In this document: positions 1 through 9,160 of the stretch, piece by piece | Numbering within the stretch: the first letter of the stretch is position 1 | How the letters are laid out: the number at the start of each line of letters is the position of its first letter | The notes under the pieces: generated by a model | Seen by the model: only the letters and a program-made list of their open reading frames with translations | Databases searched by the model: none | Told to the model about the DNA's origin: nothing | DNA from: Aestuariivivens marinum | Lineage (GTDB): Bacteria; Bacteroidota; Bacteroidia; Flavobacteriales; Flavobacteriaceae | NCBI RefSeq assembly: GCF_022662175.1 | Contig: NZ_JAKMCR010000004.1 | Location: forward strand, 62,001 to 126,000 | Direction of reading: 5' to 3' | DNA length: 64,000 nt | Translations under genes and position numbers: made by a program

Positions 1-384
1 GTATATTAAACATTCTGGGCCATCATGAAAAGGAAGGCCAAGTACCATACTCTCAAAACGTTGCATATGTAGTAACGAATCGGACCAGCCATTAGGATAA
101 TTTTGTGGAGCACTTGATGTAATATATGGTGTTAAATCCTCTAAGGCATTTTTGTGTTGCGCTTCTGTAATCCAATCGGTATTGATATGAGCTATATCCC
201 AATCGCCATTTACTAAGCCATTCTCTTTACCAAGCGTGGCATCATAAAGCGGGTGTAAATCCATGGGAACTGCTTCTAGTTCCATAGTGCAATGATGTGT
301 TTTACAAAATGCATCCCAAGTTTTCTGTAAGGCAGTTTCAAAGGGTCCAAATTTCCGAACGGCAATTCTAATTTTATTACTCAT
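1..384 (-). CDS. Solute-binding-type protein, family 1 (C-terminal part outside window)
   Basis: The reading frame begins at the ATG complementary to 382-384 and runs off the left edge after 128 residues. It starts MSNKIRIAVRKFGPFETAL and continues with a stretch GDWDIAHINTDWITEA that resembles the first lobe of extracellular solute-binding proteins of ABC importers. No hydrophobic leader is present, so the protein should stay in the cytoplasm unless the start is wrong; the start sits only 5 bases after the stop of the upstream CoA-transferase gene, which supports it. It is the last visible gene of a minus-strand operon and the second solute-binding-type gene there. No ABC permease or ATPase gene is visible nearby, so a transport role is doubtful; a cytosolic ligand-binding or enzyme-partner role is inference. 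Confidence 0.6.
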   Translation of the reverse strand, partial: MSNKIRIAVRKFGPFETALQKTWDAFCKTHHCTMELEAVPMDLHPLYDATLGKENGLVNGDWDIAHINTDWITEAQHKNALEDLTPYITSSAPQNYPNGWSDSLLHMQRFESMVLGLPFHDGPECLIY

Positions 385-389
385 GACTA

Positions 390-1532
390 CTATAAATTAA
401 ATTCTAATTCAATATTTTTAGTGTGTTCTCCTAAACCAGGTGTACCTTTTGAAGATAATAATATTTCACCATCTATCCTAATGGGACACCGCGTTGTTTT
501 AAATTTAAAACCATCTCCCATTTTTACTTCTTGTTCCATATTTAGCACTTGGTAGGCCTCCGTCTTCATTAATCGTTCCCAATCCATCACATCTGCACAC
601 CATATATCGGCAGGTTCTAGGATGGATAGCCATTTTTGGCTGGTGTCTGTAGCCAAATACTCGGACAGCACCTCTTTTATTTCGTTCCTTTGATCAAACC
701 AAGAGTTAATGTCTTGATATGTTGTTAGTTGTTCACAACCCAAAAGTTCGCCCAACACGGGGATTTGCCCCATGGCCAAAGCTAAATATCCGTCTTTTGT
801 TTTATAAATGCCGTAGGGTGCGCCCAGATAGGCATGGGCATTATTGCTATTGGTCCTTACTGTGGGCTGTCCGCCATCAGCATAATACGTCGTGATGGTT
901 TCAAATTGAAAGTCCAATATGGATTCCAGCATGCTTACTGCTACTTTGGCGCCTTTGCCCGTAATGCTTTTACGTACTAACGCGGCTAAAATACCTTGAA
1001 CCAAATGGGCACCTGAAATAATATCGACAATCGCCAACCCCATGGGTACTGGACCATCATGTTCGTTACCGCTAAGCCAGGTTAGACCGGAAAGGGATTG
1101 GAGCAAAAGGTCTTGCCCTGGTTTGTCTTTCCAAGGCCCTTCTGGACCATAACCAGATATTTCACCATAAACTATTTTTGGGTTTAGTTTAGAAACGGTT
1201 TTATAATCCAACCCTAAGCGATCAATAACGCCAGGCCTGAAGTTGTGAATAACCACATCGGCTTTTTCAATAAGCTTTTTTATTCTGGAGCAGTCCTCTT
1301 CATCTTTTAAATTAGCAACAAAACTTTCTTTGTTTCTATTGATAGCATGAAAAACGGTTGAGTCATCATTCATTTTAACATTAGACACATAAAGTGTTCT
1401 GCATATGTCGCCTATTTCTGGACGTTCAATTTTAATAACACGCGCTCCCAAATCTGCGAGTTTTAAACTTGCTGAAGGCCCTGATAAAAACTGACTTAAA
1501 TCTACAACCAATATGTCTTCAAGGGGCTTCAT
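390..1532 (-). CDS. Class III (CaiB/BaiF) CoA-transferase, paralogue A
   Basis: A 380-residue protein of the formyl-CoA-transferase family, which moves CoA between carboxylic acids through an enzyme-bound acyl-aspartyl intermediate in the cytoplasm. Family signs are the N-terminal [19 protein letters not shown], the [15 protein letters not shown] block near residues 96-110, [13 protein letters not shown] near 138-150, and the expected catalytic aspartate at D170 in GLAIVD. The length is normal for the family. Its ATG overlaps the stop of the upstream paralogue by four bases, so the two are translationally coupled. The two proteins align without gaps over most of their length and share many blocks, which indicates tandem duplication and possibly a two-subunit enzyme as known for benzylsuccinate CoA-transferase. 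The acid substrate cannot be read from sequence. Confidence 0.88.
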   Translation of the reverse strand: MKPLEDILVVDLSQFLSGPSASLKLADLGARVIKIERPEIGDICRTLYVSNVKMNDDSTVFHAINRNKESFVANLKDEEDCSRIKKLIEKADVVIHNFRPGVIDRLGLDYKTVSKLNPKIVYGEISGYGPEGPWKDKPGQDLLLQSLSGLTWLSGNEHDGPVPMGLAIVDIISGAHLVQGILAALVRKSITGKGAKVAVSMLESILDFQFETITTYYADGGQPTVRTNSNNAHAYLGAPYGIYKTKDGYLALAMGQIPVLGELLGCEQLTTYQDINSWFDQRNEIKEVLSEYLATDTSQKWLSILEPADIWCADVMDWERLMKTEAYQVLNMEQEVKMGDGFKFKTTRCPIRIDGEILLSSKGTPGLGEHTKNIELEFNL

Positions 1533-2671
1533 AAATTGAATTCTTTAATTATTTTATCAGTGTCCTCGCCAACTTTTGGGGCTGCTTTTTCATTATAATA
1601 GCGTTCATCATCAATTCTGATGGGGCAGCGTGTTGTGCGTATAACTTGACCATCAGAATTTTTAATTAACTGATCCATGCGCAACACTTTGTAAGCGTCA
1701 TGTTCCAATATATCTTTATAGGTGTACACATTGGAACACCAAACATCTGCAGCTTCTAAAATGGTTAGCCATGCTTCGGTGTCTTTGGTTATAAAAATAG
1801 AGCGTAATATATCCATGATGTCATCACGCTTTTCAAACCAGCTTTCTGTAGATTTATAGGCTTCGGGTAATTCAAGGTTTAATAGAGGTACTAAGGTTGT
1901 TAATGGCGTCATGGCCATGGAAATATAGCCGTTTTTTGTTTTGTAAATACCATAAGGTGCACTTAAATAGGCATGGGCATTCCCTTCTTTAGCACGTTTG
2001 GGGTATTTGCCGCCATCATTGTAATGGGTGGTTAGCACTTCAAATTGAAAGTCCAGAGTGGACTCTAAAAGACTGACTTCTACCAAACCTCCTGTATTGG
2101 TTTTCCCACGACGTATTAAAGCGGCCAAGAGGCCTTGGGTTAGATGCATACCGGTCAACATATCACAGGCGGCCAATCCCATGGGTGTTGGGTGGTCGTT
2201 GGCTGAACCGGATAAATAGCTTAGCCCGGAAAGGGACTGCACCAACAAATCCTGACCGGGTTTTTTGGCCCACGGACCTGTGTTCCCGTACCCCGAAACC
2301 ACGCCATAAACCAATTTTGGATTTATAGCGCTTACGGTTTCATAATCCAGTCCAATTTTTTCCATAACGCCGGGTCTAAAGTTATGGGTCATGATATCGG
2401 CAACTTTCAATAGGGTTTTGATGCTTTTTAAGTCTTCGGGGTCTTTAAGGTTTGCTGCGAAGGATTCCTTATTTCTGTTAATGGTATGGAACACCAAACT
2501 GCTTTCATCAACAAAAAGGTTTTTTATGGCCAGTTGCCTGCTCCCTTCGCCAACTATGGGGCGTTCAATTTTTATGACACGGGCGCCTAGGTCGGCTAAC
2601 CTTAATCCAGCTGAAGGTCCTGCCATATACTGGCAAAACTCTAAAACCAATAAGCCTTCTAAGGGTTTCAT
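1529..2671 (-). CDS. Class III (CaiB/BaiF) CoA-transferase, paralogue B
   Basis: This 380-residue protein is the close paralogue of the gene immediately downstream. It shows the same blocks at the same positions: [19 protein letters not shown] near residue 18, [15 protein letters not shown] at 96-110, [13 protein letters not shown] at 138-150 and the predicted nucleophile D170 in GLAACD. Both copies keep the catalytic aspartate, so neither looks like a dead subunit. It begins 10 bases after the stop of the 2682-3830 solute-binding-type gene and overlaps the next CoA-transferase by four bases. Genes of this class act on small organic acids as CoA esters; in this sugar locus the acid could be a sugar-acid fragment, but that is inference. 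Confidence 0.88.
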   Translation of the reverse strand: MKPLEGLLVLEFCQYMAGPSAGLRLADLGARVIKIERPIVGEGSRQLAIKNLFVDESSLVFHTINRNKESFAANLKDPEDLKSIKTLLKVADIMTHNFRPGVMEKIGLDYETVSAINPKLVYGVVSGYGNTGPWAKKPGQDLLVQSLSGLSYLSGSANDHPTPMGLAACDMLTGMHLTQGLLAALIRRGKTNTGGLVEVSLLESTLDFQFEVLTTHYNDGGKYPKRAKEGNAHAYLSAPYGIYKTKNGYISMAMTPLTTLVPLLNLELPEAYKSTESWFEKRDDIMDILRSIFITKDTEAWLTILEAADVWCSNVYTYKDILEHDAYKVLRMDQLIKNSDGQVIRTTRCPIRIDDERYYNEKAAPKVGEDTDKIIKEFNL

Positions 2672-2681
2672 TTGCTATTTA

Positions 2682-3830
2682 TTAGAATTTATGCGATTCA
2701 GCATATAAAGCGTTCATTTTATCTACTGCTACTTCTGCAGAAATTTTTCCAGAAACAGCCTCATGAACCACAGGGCTTGCATGGTCCTGAAAATACATAT
2801 AGCCATAATACTGTGGACGCATTATAGCGTCATCCAGTGTCTGTAAAGTGTCTTTAAAAAAGTTGTTACTTTGCTTGTTTACGTATTCATTTAACCATGA
2901 TTTCCTATGTCCTGGTTGTCCTCCAAAATCAAAATAAAAACCCGATTGTGTTTTTTCTATAGCGTTAAATTCAGCATACTTCATAGCCATTTCGGCATGC
3001 ATGGTCTTAGAAGATACCGCTATGCCTGCACCACCCAAAACAGAACGTAATGGTTTGCCATTAAAAGTTACCAATCCACCAGCTTTTAAAATGGTATTGG
3101 CATAATTCTTTTTTGAATAATTGGAGTATCCGTAATTGAATGGGCTATATACAATCTCGTCTGTACTTGACATAAGTTCAGCGATGTGTATGGGGTTCAT
3201 TTTTAAACAATATGAAGGGGCTAAATCAACCAGTTTTTTATAGGTTTTTATGGCTTCAATCATAATGGCACGAGGCGCCAATTCTGTTTTGCTTTCAAAA
3301 AGAGACGCCCCTAATGCAGCACACAAGGTATAGTGATGCATAAGCGTATCAATGGGAACAGATGCAAACGCTACTTTTCCGGTTTTGGTCAATTCCAACA
3401 AATCTTCCCAAGTCTTAGGAATTTGAATATTTTGTTGGTTGATTAAATCTTCTCTCCACGTAGCAATGGGTGTAGCTGCATCTATGGCTAAGGTCCATTG
3501 TTTGTTATTGACGTTGTAACTGGCGTGGGATTTACCAACACTATTATTTGCTAATTCTTCAATGAATCCAGCATCTAAATAATCATCAAAAGCCAAAAGG
3601 TTATTGTCGCGAGCTGCAATGGAGACATGGGGGTTGTCCATAATCAACAAATCGTAGTTGTTTGTCAGCTCATCCAACGAGGCATCAGCAAATGCTTGCA
3701 GCGATCTTTTTTCCCAGGTTATTCTCACATTTGGGTTTAACTCTTCAAATCGTTGCGCAGTGGCAACTACAGAGGTGAACCCTCGGGTGTGGTTCCAGGC
3801 AATACCTTTTAATTTTATGGTGTTATTCAT
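2682..3830 (-). CDS. Solute-binding-type protein without signal peptide
   Basis: A 382-residue protein of the type called extracellular solute-binding protein family 1. The first lobe shows IKLKGIAWNHTRGF, then the block ITWEKRSLQAFAD near residues 38-50 and YDLLIMDNPHVSIAA near 60-75. The protein begins MNNTIKLKGIAWNH with no hydrophobic segment or lipobox, which is odd for a periplasmic binding protein and suggests a cytoplasmic location. The gene lies between the RhaT-like permease (27 bases away) and the two CoA-transferases (10 bases away) in one operon. No ABC permease or ATPase is present, and Bacteroidota use SusCD rather than ABC importers for most glycans. It may deliver or sense the ligand for the CoA-transferases; this is inference. 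Confidence 0.7.
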   Translation of the reverse strand: MNNTIKLKGIAWNHTRGFTSVVATAQRFEELNPNVRITWEKRSLQAFADASLDELTNNYDLLIMDNPHVSIAARDNNLLAFDDYLDAGFIEELANNSVGKSHASYNVNNKQWTLAIDAATPIATWREDLINQQNIQIPKTWEDLLELTKTGKVAFASVPIDTLMHHYTLCAALGASLFESKTELAPRAIMIEAIKTYKKLVDLAPSYCLKMNPIHIAELMSSTDEIVYSPFNYGYSNYSKKNYANTILKAGGLVTFNGKPLRSVLGGAGIAVSSKTMHAEMAMKYAEFNAIEKTQSGFYFDFGGQPGHRKSWLNEYVNKQSNNFFKDTLQTLDDAIMRPQYYGYMYFQDHASPVVHEAVSGKISAEVAVDKMNALYAESHKF

Positions 3831-3857
3831 ACTGTAATTTAATCGCTTCTTTATTGT

Positions 3858-4922
3858 TTAACTAATAGTTGGGGTTCCAAGCATACTTCCGTAGGTAATT
3901 ATCACGAACGAGCATACCAAAACAATTAATCCGGTAATTAATACAATGTAAGTTGGTTTGGTAACACTTTTCCATTCTTTCATTAATACACCTACCAGAT
4001 AACTGAAAAATATAAGCATCGCCATATGAATGGCCCAACTGGCAAATTTAAAATTACCCATTCTTACATGGCCCAGGCCATAGAAGAAGAATTGAAAATA
4101 CCATAAGCCACCCGATAAGATGGATAAAAGCAAGTTTTGGGACCAAACTTTTGTGCCTAACAACTTTACCGATACCAATTCTTTTATTGTTTTTTGGCGA
4201 AAGCTAATGACCATAAACCAAACAAAGTTGGTCACAAAGGTTCCTGAGGTAGAAAGCATTAAATTAGCATTGCCTTCAAAATGCCCCGCACCATATTGTC
4301 CTGCAATTTCAGCGACAGGAGCCCCTAGTTCAAGAGAGATTCCAAATATAGCTGAGAATACCCCGGCAAAAACAGCCAAAGCCAGTCCTTTTTTTATATT
4401 AAAATGGCTTGTTTCCAGTTTATTGGCTGCTTTTAAATCTTTTTCTTTTTTGTGTCCTGCCAATCCACACAGAATAACCCCCAATAAGGAGAGCAGCATA
4501 CCTATTAAAACAATAGATCCTCCAGATTTAGAAAACTGTTCTATAAGTGTCCCGTGAATGATTAGAGGGACTATAGTACCTAATATTGCCGATAAACCAA
4601 TAGATATGGTATACGTCAATGAAAACCCAATATGTTTTATGGCATAACCAAAGGCCATACCACCAAACCCATAAATGGCTCCCAATATAAAAGCATTAAA
4701 CATCACCGATGCAGGTGCCTCTTTAAAAACTTGCCATATATTTGGAATGGTAAGGTATCCTATAATAATTGGGAATATTAACCAGGCAAAGGTAGCCTGT
4801 ACCAACCAATAGCTGTTCCAGGACCATTTTCGTACCTTTTCAAAAGGCAGGTAACAAGTTGAGGCCGATACGCCGCCAATGCCGTGTAAAATAATCCCAG
4901 TAATTGTGCTTGGTAAATTCAT
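3858..4922 (-). CDS. RhaT-like sugar/proton symporter
   Basis: A 354-residue, very hydrophobic protein with about ten membrane segments that resembles the L-rhamnose/H+ symporter RhaT of the DMT superfamily. The N-terminus shows GIILHGIGGVSASTCYLPFEK followed by the family hallmark RKWSWNSYW (KKWSWETMW in E. coli RhaT), and later a matching FGAIYGFGGMAFGYAIKHIG-type segment around residues 80-100. It is the first gene of the minus-strand operon and probably brings the pathway substrate, rhamnose or another 6-deoxy or related sugar, across the inner membrane. Its promoter region faces the IclR gene, so IclR control is likely. The sugar specificity is not certain from sequence. Confidence 0.8.
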   Translation of the reverse strand: MNLPSTITGIILHGIGGVSASTCYLPFEKVRKWSWNSYWLVQATFAWLIFPIIIGYLTIPNIWQVFKEAPASVMFNAFILGAIYGFGGMAFGYAIKHIGFSLTYTISIGLSAILGTIVPLIIHGTLIEQFSKSGGSIVLIGMLLSLLGVILCGLAGHKKEKDLKAANKLETSHFNIKKGLALAVFAGVFSAIFGISLELGAPVAEIAGQYGAGHFEGNANLMLSTSGTFVTNFVWFMVISFRQKTIKELVSVKLLGTKVWSQNLLLSILSGGLWYFQFFFYGLGHVRMGNFKFASWAIHMAMLIFFSYLVGVLMKEWKSVTKPTYIVLITGLIVLVCSFVIITYGSMLGTPTIS

Positions 4923-4940
4923 GAGTTAAATTTAAAGATT

Positions 4941-4948
4941 CAAATATA
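4941..4948 (-). promoter_or_regulatory. Candidate -7 box of the minus-strand operon
   Basis: On the minus strand this reads TATATTTG, an exact match to the Bacteroidota -7 consensus TAnnTTTG, 18 bases before the RhaT-like start codon. No clear TTTG -33 element lies at the right distance, and the region is very AT-rich, so the match could be chance. Confidence 0.35.
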
Positions 4949-4964
4949 AATATTATATTTATAT
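4944..4964. promoter_or_regulatory. Perfect palindrome, candidate IclR operator
   Basis: Arms atataaatat (4944-4953) and atatttatat (4955-4964) are perfect inverted repeats of 10 bases around one central T. The site lies in the 120-base divergent region between the RhaT-like operon and the IclR gene and overlaps the candidate -7 box of the operon, which is where a repressor would act. It contains only A and T, so chance formation in AT-rich DNA must be kept in mind. Confidence 0.4.
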
Positions 4965-5042
4965 ATAATGAAAAATAATTATTTATTAATGCCAAAATGA
5001 TATTATTTTTATAAATTTATCGCTATTAAACACTAAACAGAT

Positions 5043-5822
5043 ATGGCCAATAATAATGCTTCTAAATATAATTCTCCTGCTTTAGACAAGGGACTGGATA
5101 TTTTAGAATACCTTTCAAAACAAGCGGTAGACCAATCCCAAACTGAGATTGCTATGGGTATTGATAAAAAACCCAACGAAATTTATCGTATGTTAGTATG
5201 TCTTGATGAGAGGGGTTATATTATGAAGAATCAAGTTTCTGGAAAGTATAGGTTGTCCTTAAAATTGTATTATTTATCGCATAGGCATCCGCCTTTATAT
5301 ACATTACGGACTGCCGCATTTTACCCCATGCAAGACTTGGCCGCCTTTTGTAAGCAATCATGCCATTTGTCTATTTTAAACCACGACAATTTTTTAATAG
5401 TTGCACAGTGTTCCAGTCCTGGCCCAGTATCATTATCGGTAGAGGTTGGTAGTAGGTTCCCCCTATATAACTCTACTTCGGGGAGTATTATCTTATCTCA
5501 GTTAAAAAAAGAAGAGCAATTAATTTATTTAAAAAAAGATGTAGACTTTAATCAATTACCTCAAGCTGAAAAAGATCACTACATTAGTGAAATTAATTTG
5601 GTTACTAATAAAGGTTATTATATAAAGGAGAGTGAAACAACCAAAGGGGTTATAGACATAGGTTTTGCTATTTATATTCCTGAAATCAATATTCTTGGCG
5701 CTTTAGTGGTAACCATGCTGTCTGGGCAGGTTCAGGAGCTGTTGGCTTCTGATAAAATTCTTAAAAAGATTGAAGAGGCCGTTAAATCAATTAAAACTAA
5801 TCTAGGTATAAATTTCAATTAA
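5043..5822 (+). CDS. IclR-family transcriptional regulator
   Basis: A 259-residue regulator with an N-terminal winged helix-turn-helix at about residues 15-65 (ALDKGLDILEYLSK, then a recognition region NEIYRMLVCLDERGYI) and a C-terminal ligand-binding IclR domain at about 85-255. IclR proteins usually sense small organic acids or sugar-acid intermediates and bind short palindromes near divergent promoters. The gene is divergent from the RhaT/CoA-transferase operon, with a 21-base palindrome between them, and is followed after 249 bases by SusC. It is therefore the likely local regulator of the minus-strand operon and perhaps of the SusCD operon. The inducer is unknown. Confidence 0.88.
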   Translation: MANNNASKYNSPALDKGLDILEYLSKQAVDQSQTEIAMGIDKKPNEIYRMLVCLDERGYIMKNQVSGKYRLSLKLYYLSHRHPPLYTLRTAAFYPMQDLAAFCKQSCHLSILNHDNFLIVAQCSSPGPVSLSVEVGSRFPLYNSTSGSIILSQLKKEEQLIYLKKDVDFNQLPQAEKDHYISEINLVTNKGYYIKESETTKGVIDIGFAIYIPEINILGALVVTMLSGQVQELLASDKILKKIEEAVKSIKTNLGINFN

Positions 5823-5919
5823 TCCTTTTGTTTTTATTAGCGCTAAGCCTTCTATTTATAAATACATATATTGAAGTATTTGTTAAAATTTTATATACCA
5901 ACAAATTATTTTAAATAAT

Positions 5920-5935
5920 ATATTCATATATAAAT
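5920..5935. promoter_or_regulatory. Sequence similar to the IclR-side palindrome, upstream of SusC
   Basis: The 16 bases atattcatatataaat in the SusC leader region resemble atatttatatataatg at 4955-4970, sharing att-N-atatataa spacing. Around it, atatat-tc-atatat forms a short inverted repeat. If IclR binds both places it would tie SusCD expression to the minus-strand operon. The AT content makes this weak evidence. The rest of 5823-6071 shows no terminator and no exact TAnnTTTG box. Confidence 0.2.
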
Positions 5936-6071
5936 AAATTTTTTTAAATTGCACCCTTAAAACTAATTTTAAACTAAATCCTAATGGCGTATGTAAAAAA
6001 AAACTCTTACTGCATTTTATATGCTAATTATTTATTAACTAACAATTTAATAACCATTTAACAAAAATCTT

Positions 6072-9000
6072 ATGAAATTAAATCAACTAAAAAAACCTTT
6101 TCTTGGTATTTTGGTATTAGTGTCATTAATCTGTTTTAATGCAAATGCATTGGTAGATGGAGATGCTTCTGTGTTACAGTCGGATATTTCGGGAACTGTA
6201 ACAGATGATTCGGGTATGCCCTTGCCCGGTGTAACGGTATTAAACACACAAACAAACGATGGCGTTGCAACCGATTTTGACGGTAATTATACTATTTCTG
6301 CCTCACAAGGCGATGTGCTACAGTTTTCTTATGTAGGAATGCAAACTCAAGAAATTACAGTAGGATCAGACACAACAATAAATGTTGTGTTAACAATATC
6401 ACAATTGGATGAAATTGTGGTGATTGGATATGGTACCCAGAAAAAGAGTGAGGTATCAGGTTCGGTAGTACAGGTAAAAGGAGAGGATTTGCAAATTGCT
6501 CCAGTAGCCTCATTATCCAATGCCTTAACAGGTAGGCTGCCCGGTTTAACGGTAACCTCTAACTCGGCTGAACCAGGACGGGAATCTAATACCATACTTA
6601 TACGTGGTGTTTCTGGTTTTAATAATAATACACCGCTTATCGTTATAGATGGTGTAGCTGGTGCAGATGGTCTGTCTCGATTGGATCCTAATGATATTGA
6701 GAGCGTTTCGGTATTAAAAGATGCGGCGGCTGCCATTTATGGTGCGCGTGCTGCAAATGGTGTTATACTGGTAACGACTAAAAGAGGTAAAACAGGAAAA
6801 CCTCAATTTTCTTTGTCTACCAACTTAGGTATAAATGATCCTATAGGTGTAATGAAGGTGGCTAATGGAATTGAGTATGCTACCTACTTAAACAGGTATA
6901 GATGGAAGGCTGCAGGTTGGAGCAATGATTATACGCCATGGTTTACAGAACAGGAACTAGCAGATATTAGAAGTGGAGCAACACCAACCTATGATTGGGT
7001 AGGAGATGCATTCCAGACTTTTACGCAATCAAATACAAATATTAATGTTAGAGGAGGTGGTGAACATATCACCTATTTCGCTTCTGCTAGATATTTAGAG
7101 CAAGGAAGCACCTATAAGTTTGATAATCAAGGTGGAAACAAGCAATATAATATAAGAACCAATCTTGACATTAAGGCAAGCGAAAATTTAAACATTGGTT
7201 TAGATATGTCTTTCCGTTATCAAGATGTAGTGACTTCAGCAGGTGTTTTTACCGGATCACTTCAAACAGCAGGACTTACCAGTCCGTTACGTGAGTTTTA
7301 TGTAAATGGCGATACTAGATACCCTGCTTGGGGTAGGGTAGGGCAAAGCCACATTTCTATGAATAACGATGCTGGTTATTATGCAGATGAAAGGCAAAAC
7401 CAGTCTATTAGGCTTCATTTTAAATATAATATTCCTGGTGTAGAAGGATTAGCTTTGTCTGGTTTTGGTTCGGCTAACTTAACGAATGAATTCTCGAAAG
7501 ATTGGAGAAAACCTTGGAAATGGTACGGTGATGGTACAGGTAATGGTTCTCCAACAGATCCACCTCGAGAAAACATAGTAGGAAATACAAGCTTGAATGA
7601 GAGTTTTTCAAGAGGACAATTGCTTACAGGAAACTTAAGTGTGAATTACGATAAAACATTTGGAGATCATACCATTGGCATATTAGCTCAAATGGAGAAG
7701 CAAAAAAATAAGTATGATTGGTTTAGTGGTGGAAATGATAGGTTTGCTACATCATCATCTGATCAGTTATCTGCCGGTAGTGGCGATAGGTCTGCAAACT
7801 ATAGTAATGGTTCGGCATCTGAAAATGCGCGTATCAACTATTCTTCTAGGGTAGATTATAACTATAAAGGTAAATACTTTTTACAAGGGGTATTTAGATA
7901 TGATGGATCTGAAAAATTTGCCAAAGATCAACGATTTGGATTCTTCCCTGGTGTTTCAGGGTCTTGGTTAATGTCTGAAGAAGATTTCTTAAAGGACAGT
8001 AATACAATAAGCTCATTAAAATTAAGAGCATCTTGGTCGCAATTGGGTAACGATAATGTACCTGCTTTTAACTATTTGTCATCTTATGCTCAAGGTGGTA
8101 ACACGGTGTTTAATGGTGCACTTTCACCGGGTTATAGAGAATCAGGAGTTTCAAATCCAGATACGACTTGGGAGGTTCACGAAGTGATCAACTTTGGTAT
8201 TGAAGCTGCCTTGTTTAATAATAAGTTAACTTTAGAACTTGAAGTTTTTAAAGATAACATATCAGGATTGTTTGCTACACCAGATGAAGTAATACCTGAT
8301 TATTTAGGTATACCTATTCCACAAACCAATATAGGTAAAGCTGAAAATAAAGGTTTTGAAATGTCGGCCAATTTTAGAGATCAAATAGGAGCAGATTTCA
8401 CCTACTCTCTTGGGTTTACCTATGGATACTCTAAGAATAAAATTGTTGATATAGATGAGCCAGAAAGAGAGCTTAAATATCAAATGCGTGAAGGTTATCA
8501 AATTGGTGCCGATTTATCTTATACCGCTATTGGTATATTTAGAACACAAGAGGATTTAAATAATTACCCTCATCCACCTGGACGTGTTGAATTAGGAACT
8601 TTAATCTTTAAAGATATAAATAATGATGGTGTGATTAACGACGCCGATAGAACACGTCAATACAGATCTTTTGTACCTACAAGCACGTTTGGTATTACAG
8701 GTCACTTTACCTATAAAAACTGGGATTTAGATATGTTATGGCAAGGTTCTGCTGGAGGTAAAAAGAGTTTCTGGACATTCTTTACTGGAGATAACAATGG
8801 TTTAGCATATGTTGCAAACAACACTTGGGCTCCTGATAATGTAGATGCGCCATGGCCAATGATACATACAGATTACAATTCATTCTGGAATAATGACTTT
8901 TTCTACTTTGATAATGATTACATAAGATTGAAGTCTTTAGAACTTGGCTATAATGTGCCTAAGCGTGTGGTTGAAAAGATTGGTTTAGATGGATTAAGAT

Positions 9001-9140
9001 TATATACCAGTGGTTACAACTTGTTAACTTTTTCACCTATGAACAAATATGGTATGACAGATGTTGAACAACGAAGTAACCTTACTTGGGATTATCCTAA
9101 CTTAAGAACGATTAACTTTGGTTTAAATGTAACGTTTTAA
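6072..9140 (+). CDS. SusC-like TonB-dependent glycan transporter, pair 1
   Basis: A 1022-residue outer-membrane transporter. A signal peptide covers about residues 1-26 (hydrophobic core ILVLVSLICFNANA). A carboxypeptidase-D-like regulatory domain follows at about 38-110 (ISGTVTDDSGMPLPGVTV, ending YVGMQTQEITVG), then the TonB plug with ETTANP-type block replaced by the usual SusC motif VIGYGTQKKSEVSGSV near 118-133, and a 22-strand barrel ending in the aromatic FGLNVTF. It imports large oligosaccharides with its SusD partner, which begins 20 bases downstream. Unlike the second SusC in this window it has no STN signalling domain, so it is not directly wired to an ECF sigma factor. The glycan is unknown; downstream enzymes suggest fucose or galactose and HexNAc residues. 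Confidence 0.95.
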   Translation: MKLNQLKKPFLGILVLVSLICFNANALVDGDASVLQSDISGTVTDDSGMPLPGVTVLNTQTNDGVATDFDGNYTISASQGDVLQFSYVGMQTQEITVGSDTTINVVLTISQLDEIVVIGYGTQKKSEVSGSVVQVKGEDLQIAPVASLSNALTGRLPGLTVTSNSAEPGRESNTILIRGVSGFNNNTPLIVIDGVAGADGLSRLDPNDIESVSVLKDAAAAIYGARAANGVILVTTKRGKTGKPQFSLSTNLGINDPIGVMKVANGIEYATYLNRYRWKAAGWSNDYTPWFTEQELADIRSGATPTYDWVGDAFQTFTQSNTNINVRGGGEHITYFASARYLEQGSTYKFDNQGGNKQYNIRTNLDIKASENLNIGLDMSFRYQDVVTSAGVFTGSLQTAGLTSPLREFYVNGDTRYPAWGRVGQSHISMNNDAGYYADERQNQSIRLHFKYNIPGVEGLALSGFGSANLTNEFSKDWRKPWKWYGDGTGNGSPTDPPRENIVGNTSLNESFSRGQLLTGNLSVNYDKTFGDHTIGILAQMEKQKNKYDWFSGGNDRFATSSSDQLSAGSGDRSANYSNGSASENARINYSSRVDYNYKGKYFLQGVFRYDGSEKFAKDQRFGFFPGVSGSWLMSEEDFLKDSNTISSLKLRASWSQLGNDNVPAFNYLSSYAQGGNTVFNGALSPGYRESGVSNPDTTWEVHEVINFGIEAALFNNKLTLELEVFKDNISGLFATPDEVIPDYLGIPIPQTNIGKAENKGFEMSANFRDQIGADFTYSLGFTYGYSKNKIVDIDEPERELKYQMREGYQIGADLSYTAIGIFRTQEDLNNYPHPPGRVELGTLIFKDINNDGVINDADRTRQYRSFVPTSTFGITGHFTYKNWDLDMLWQGSAGGKKSFWTFFTGDNNGLAYVANNTWAPDNVDAPWPMIHTDYNSFWNNDFFYFDNDYIRLKSLELGYNVPKRVVEKIGLDGLRLYTSGYNLLTFSPMNKYGMTDVEQRSNLTWDYPNLRTINFGLNVTF

Positions 9141-9160
9141 TTAAAAAATATATTTAAAAG

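Noticed and set aside
2391-2708. 105-residue open frame on the plus strand inside a CoA-transferase gene
   Set aside because: It is antisense to a clear protein-coding gene and shows no family motif; the same holds for the many other short frames antisense to or inside large genes.
1-4922. ABC sugar importer
   Set aside because: Binding-type proteins are present, but there is no permease or ATPase gene, no signal peptide, and the permease here is RhaT-like.
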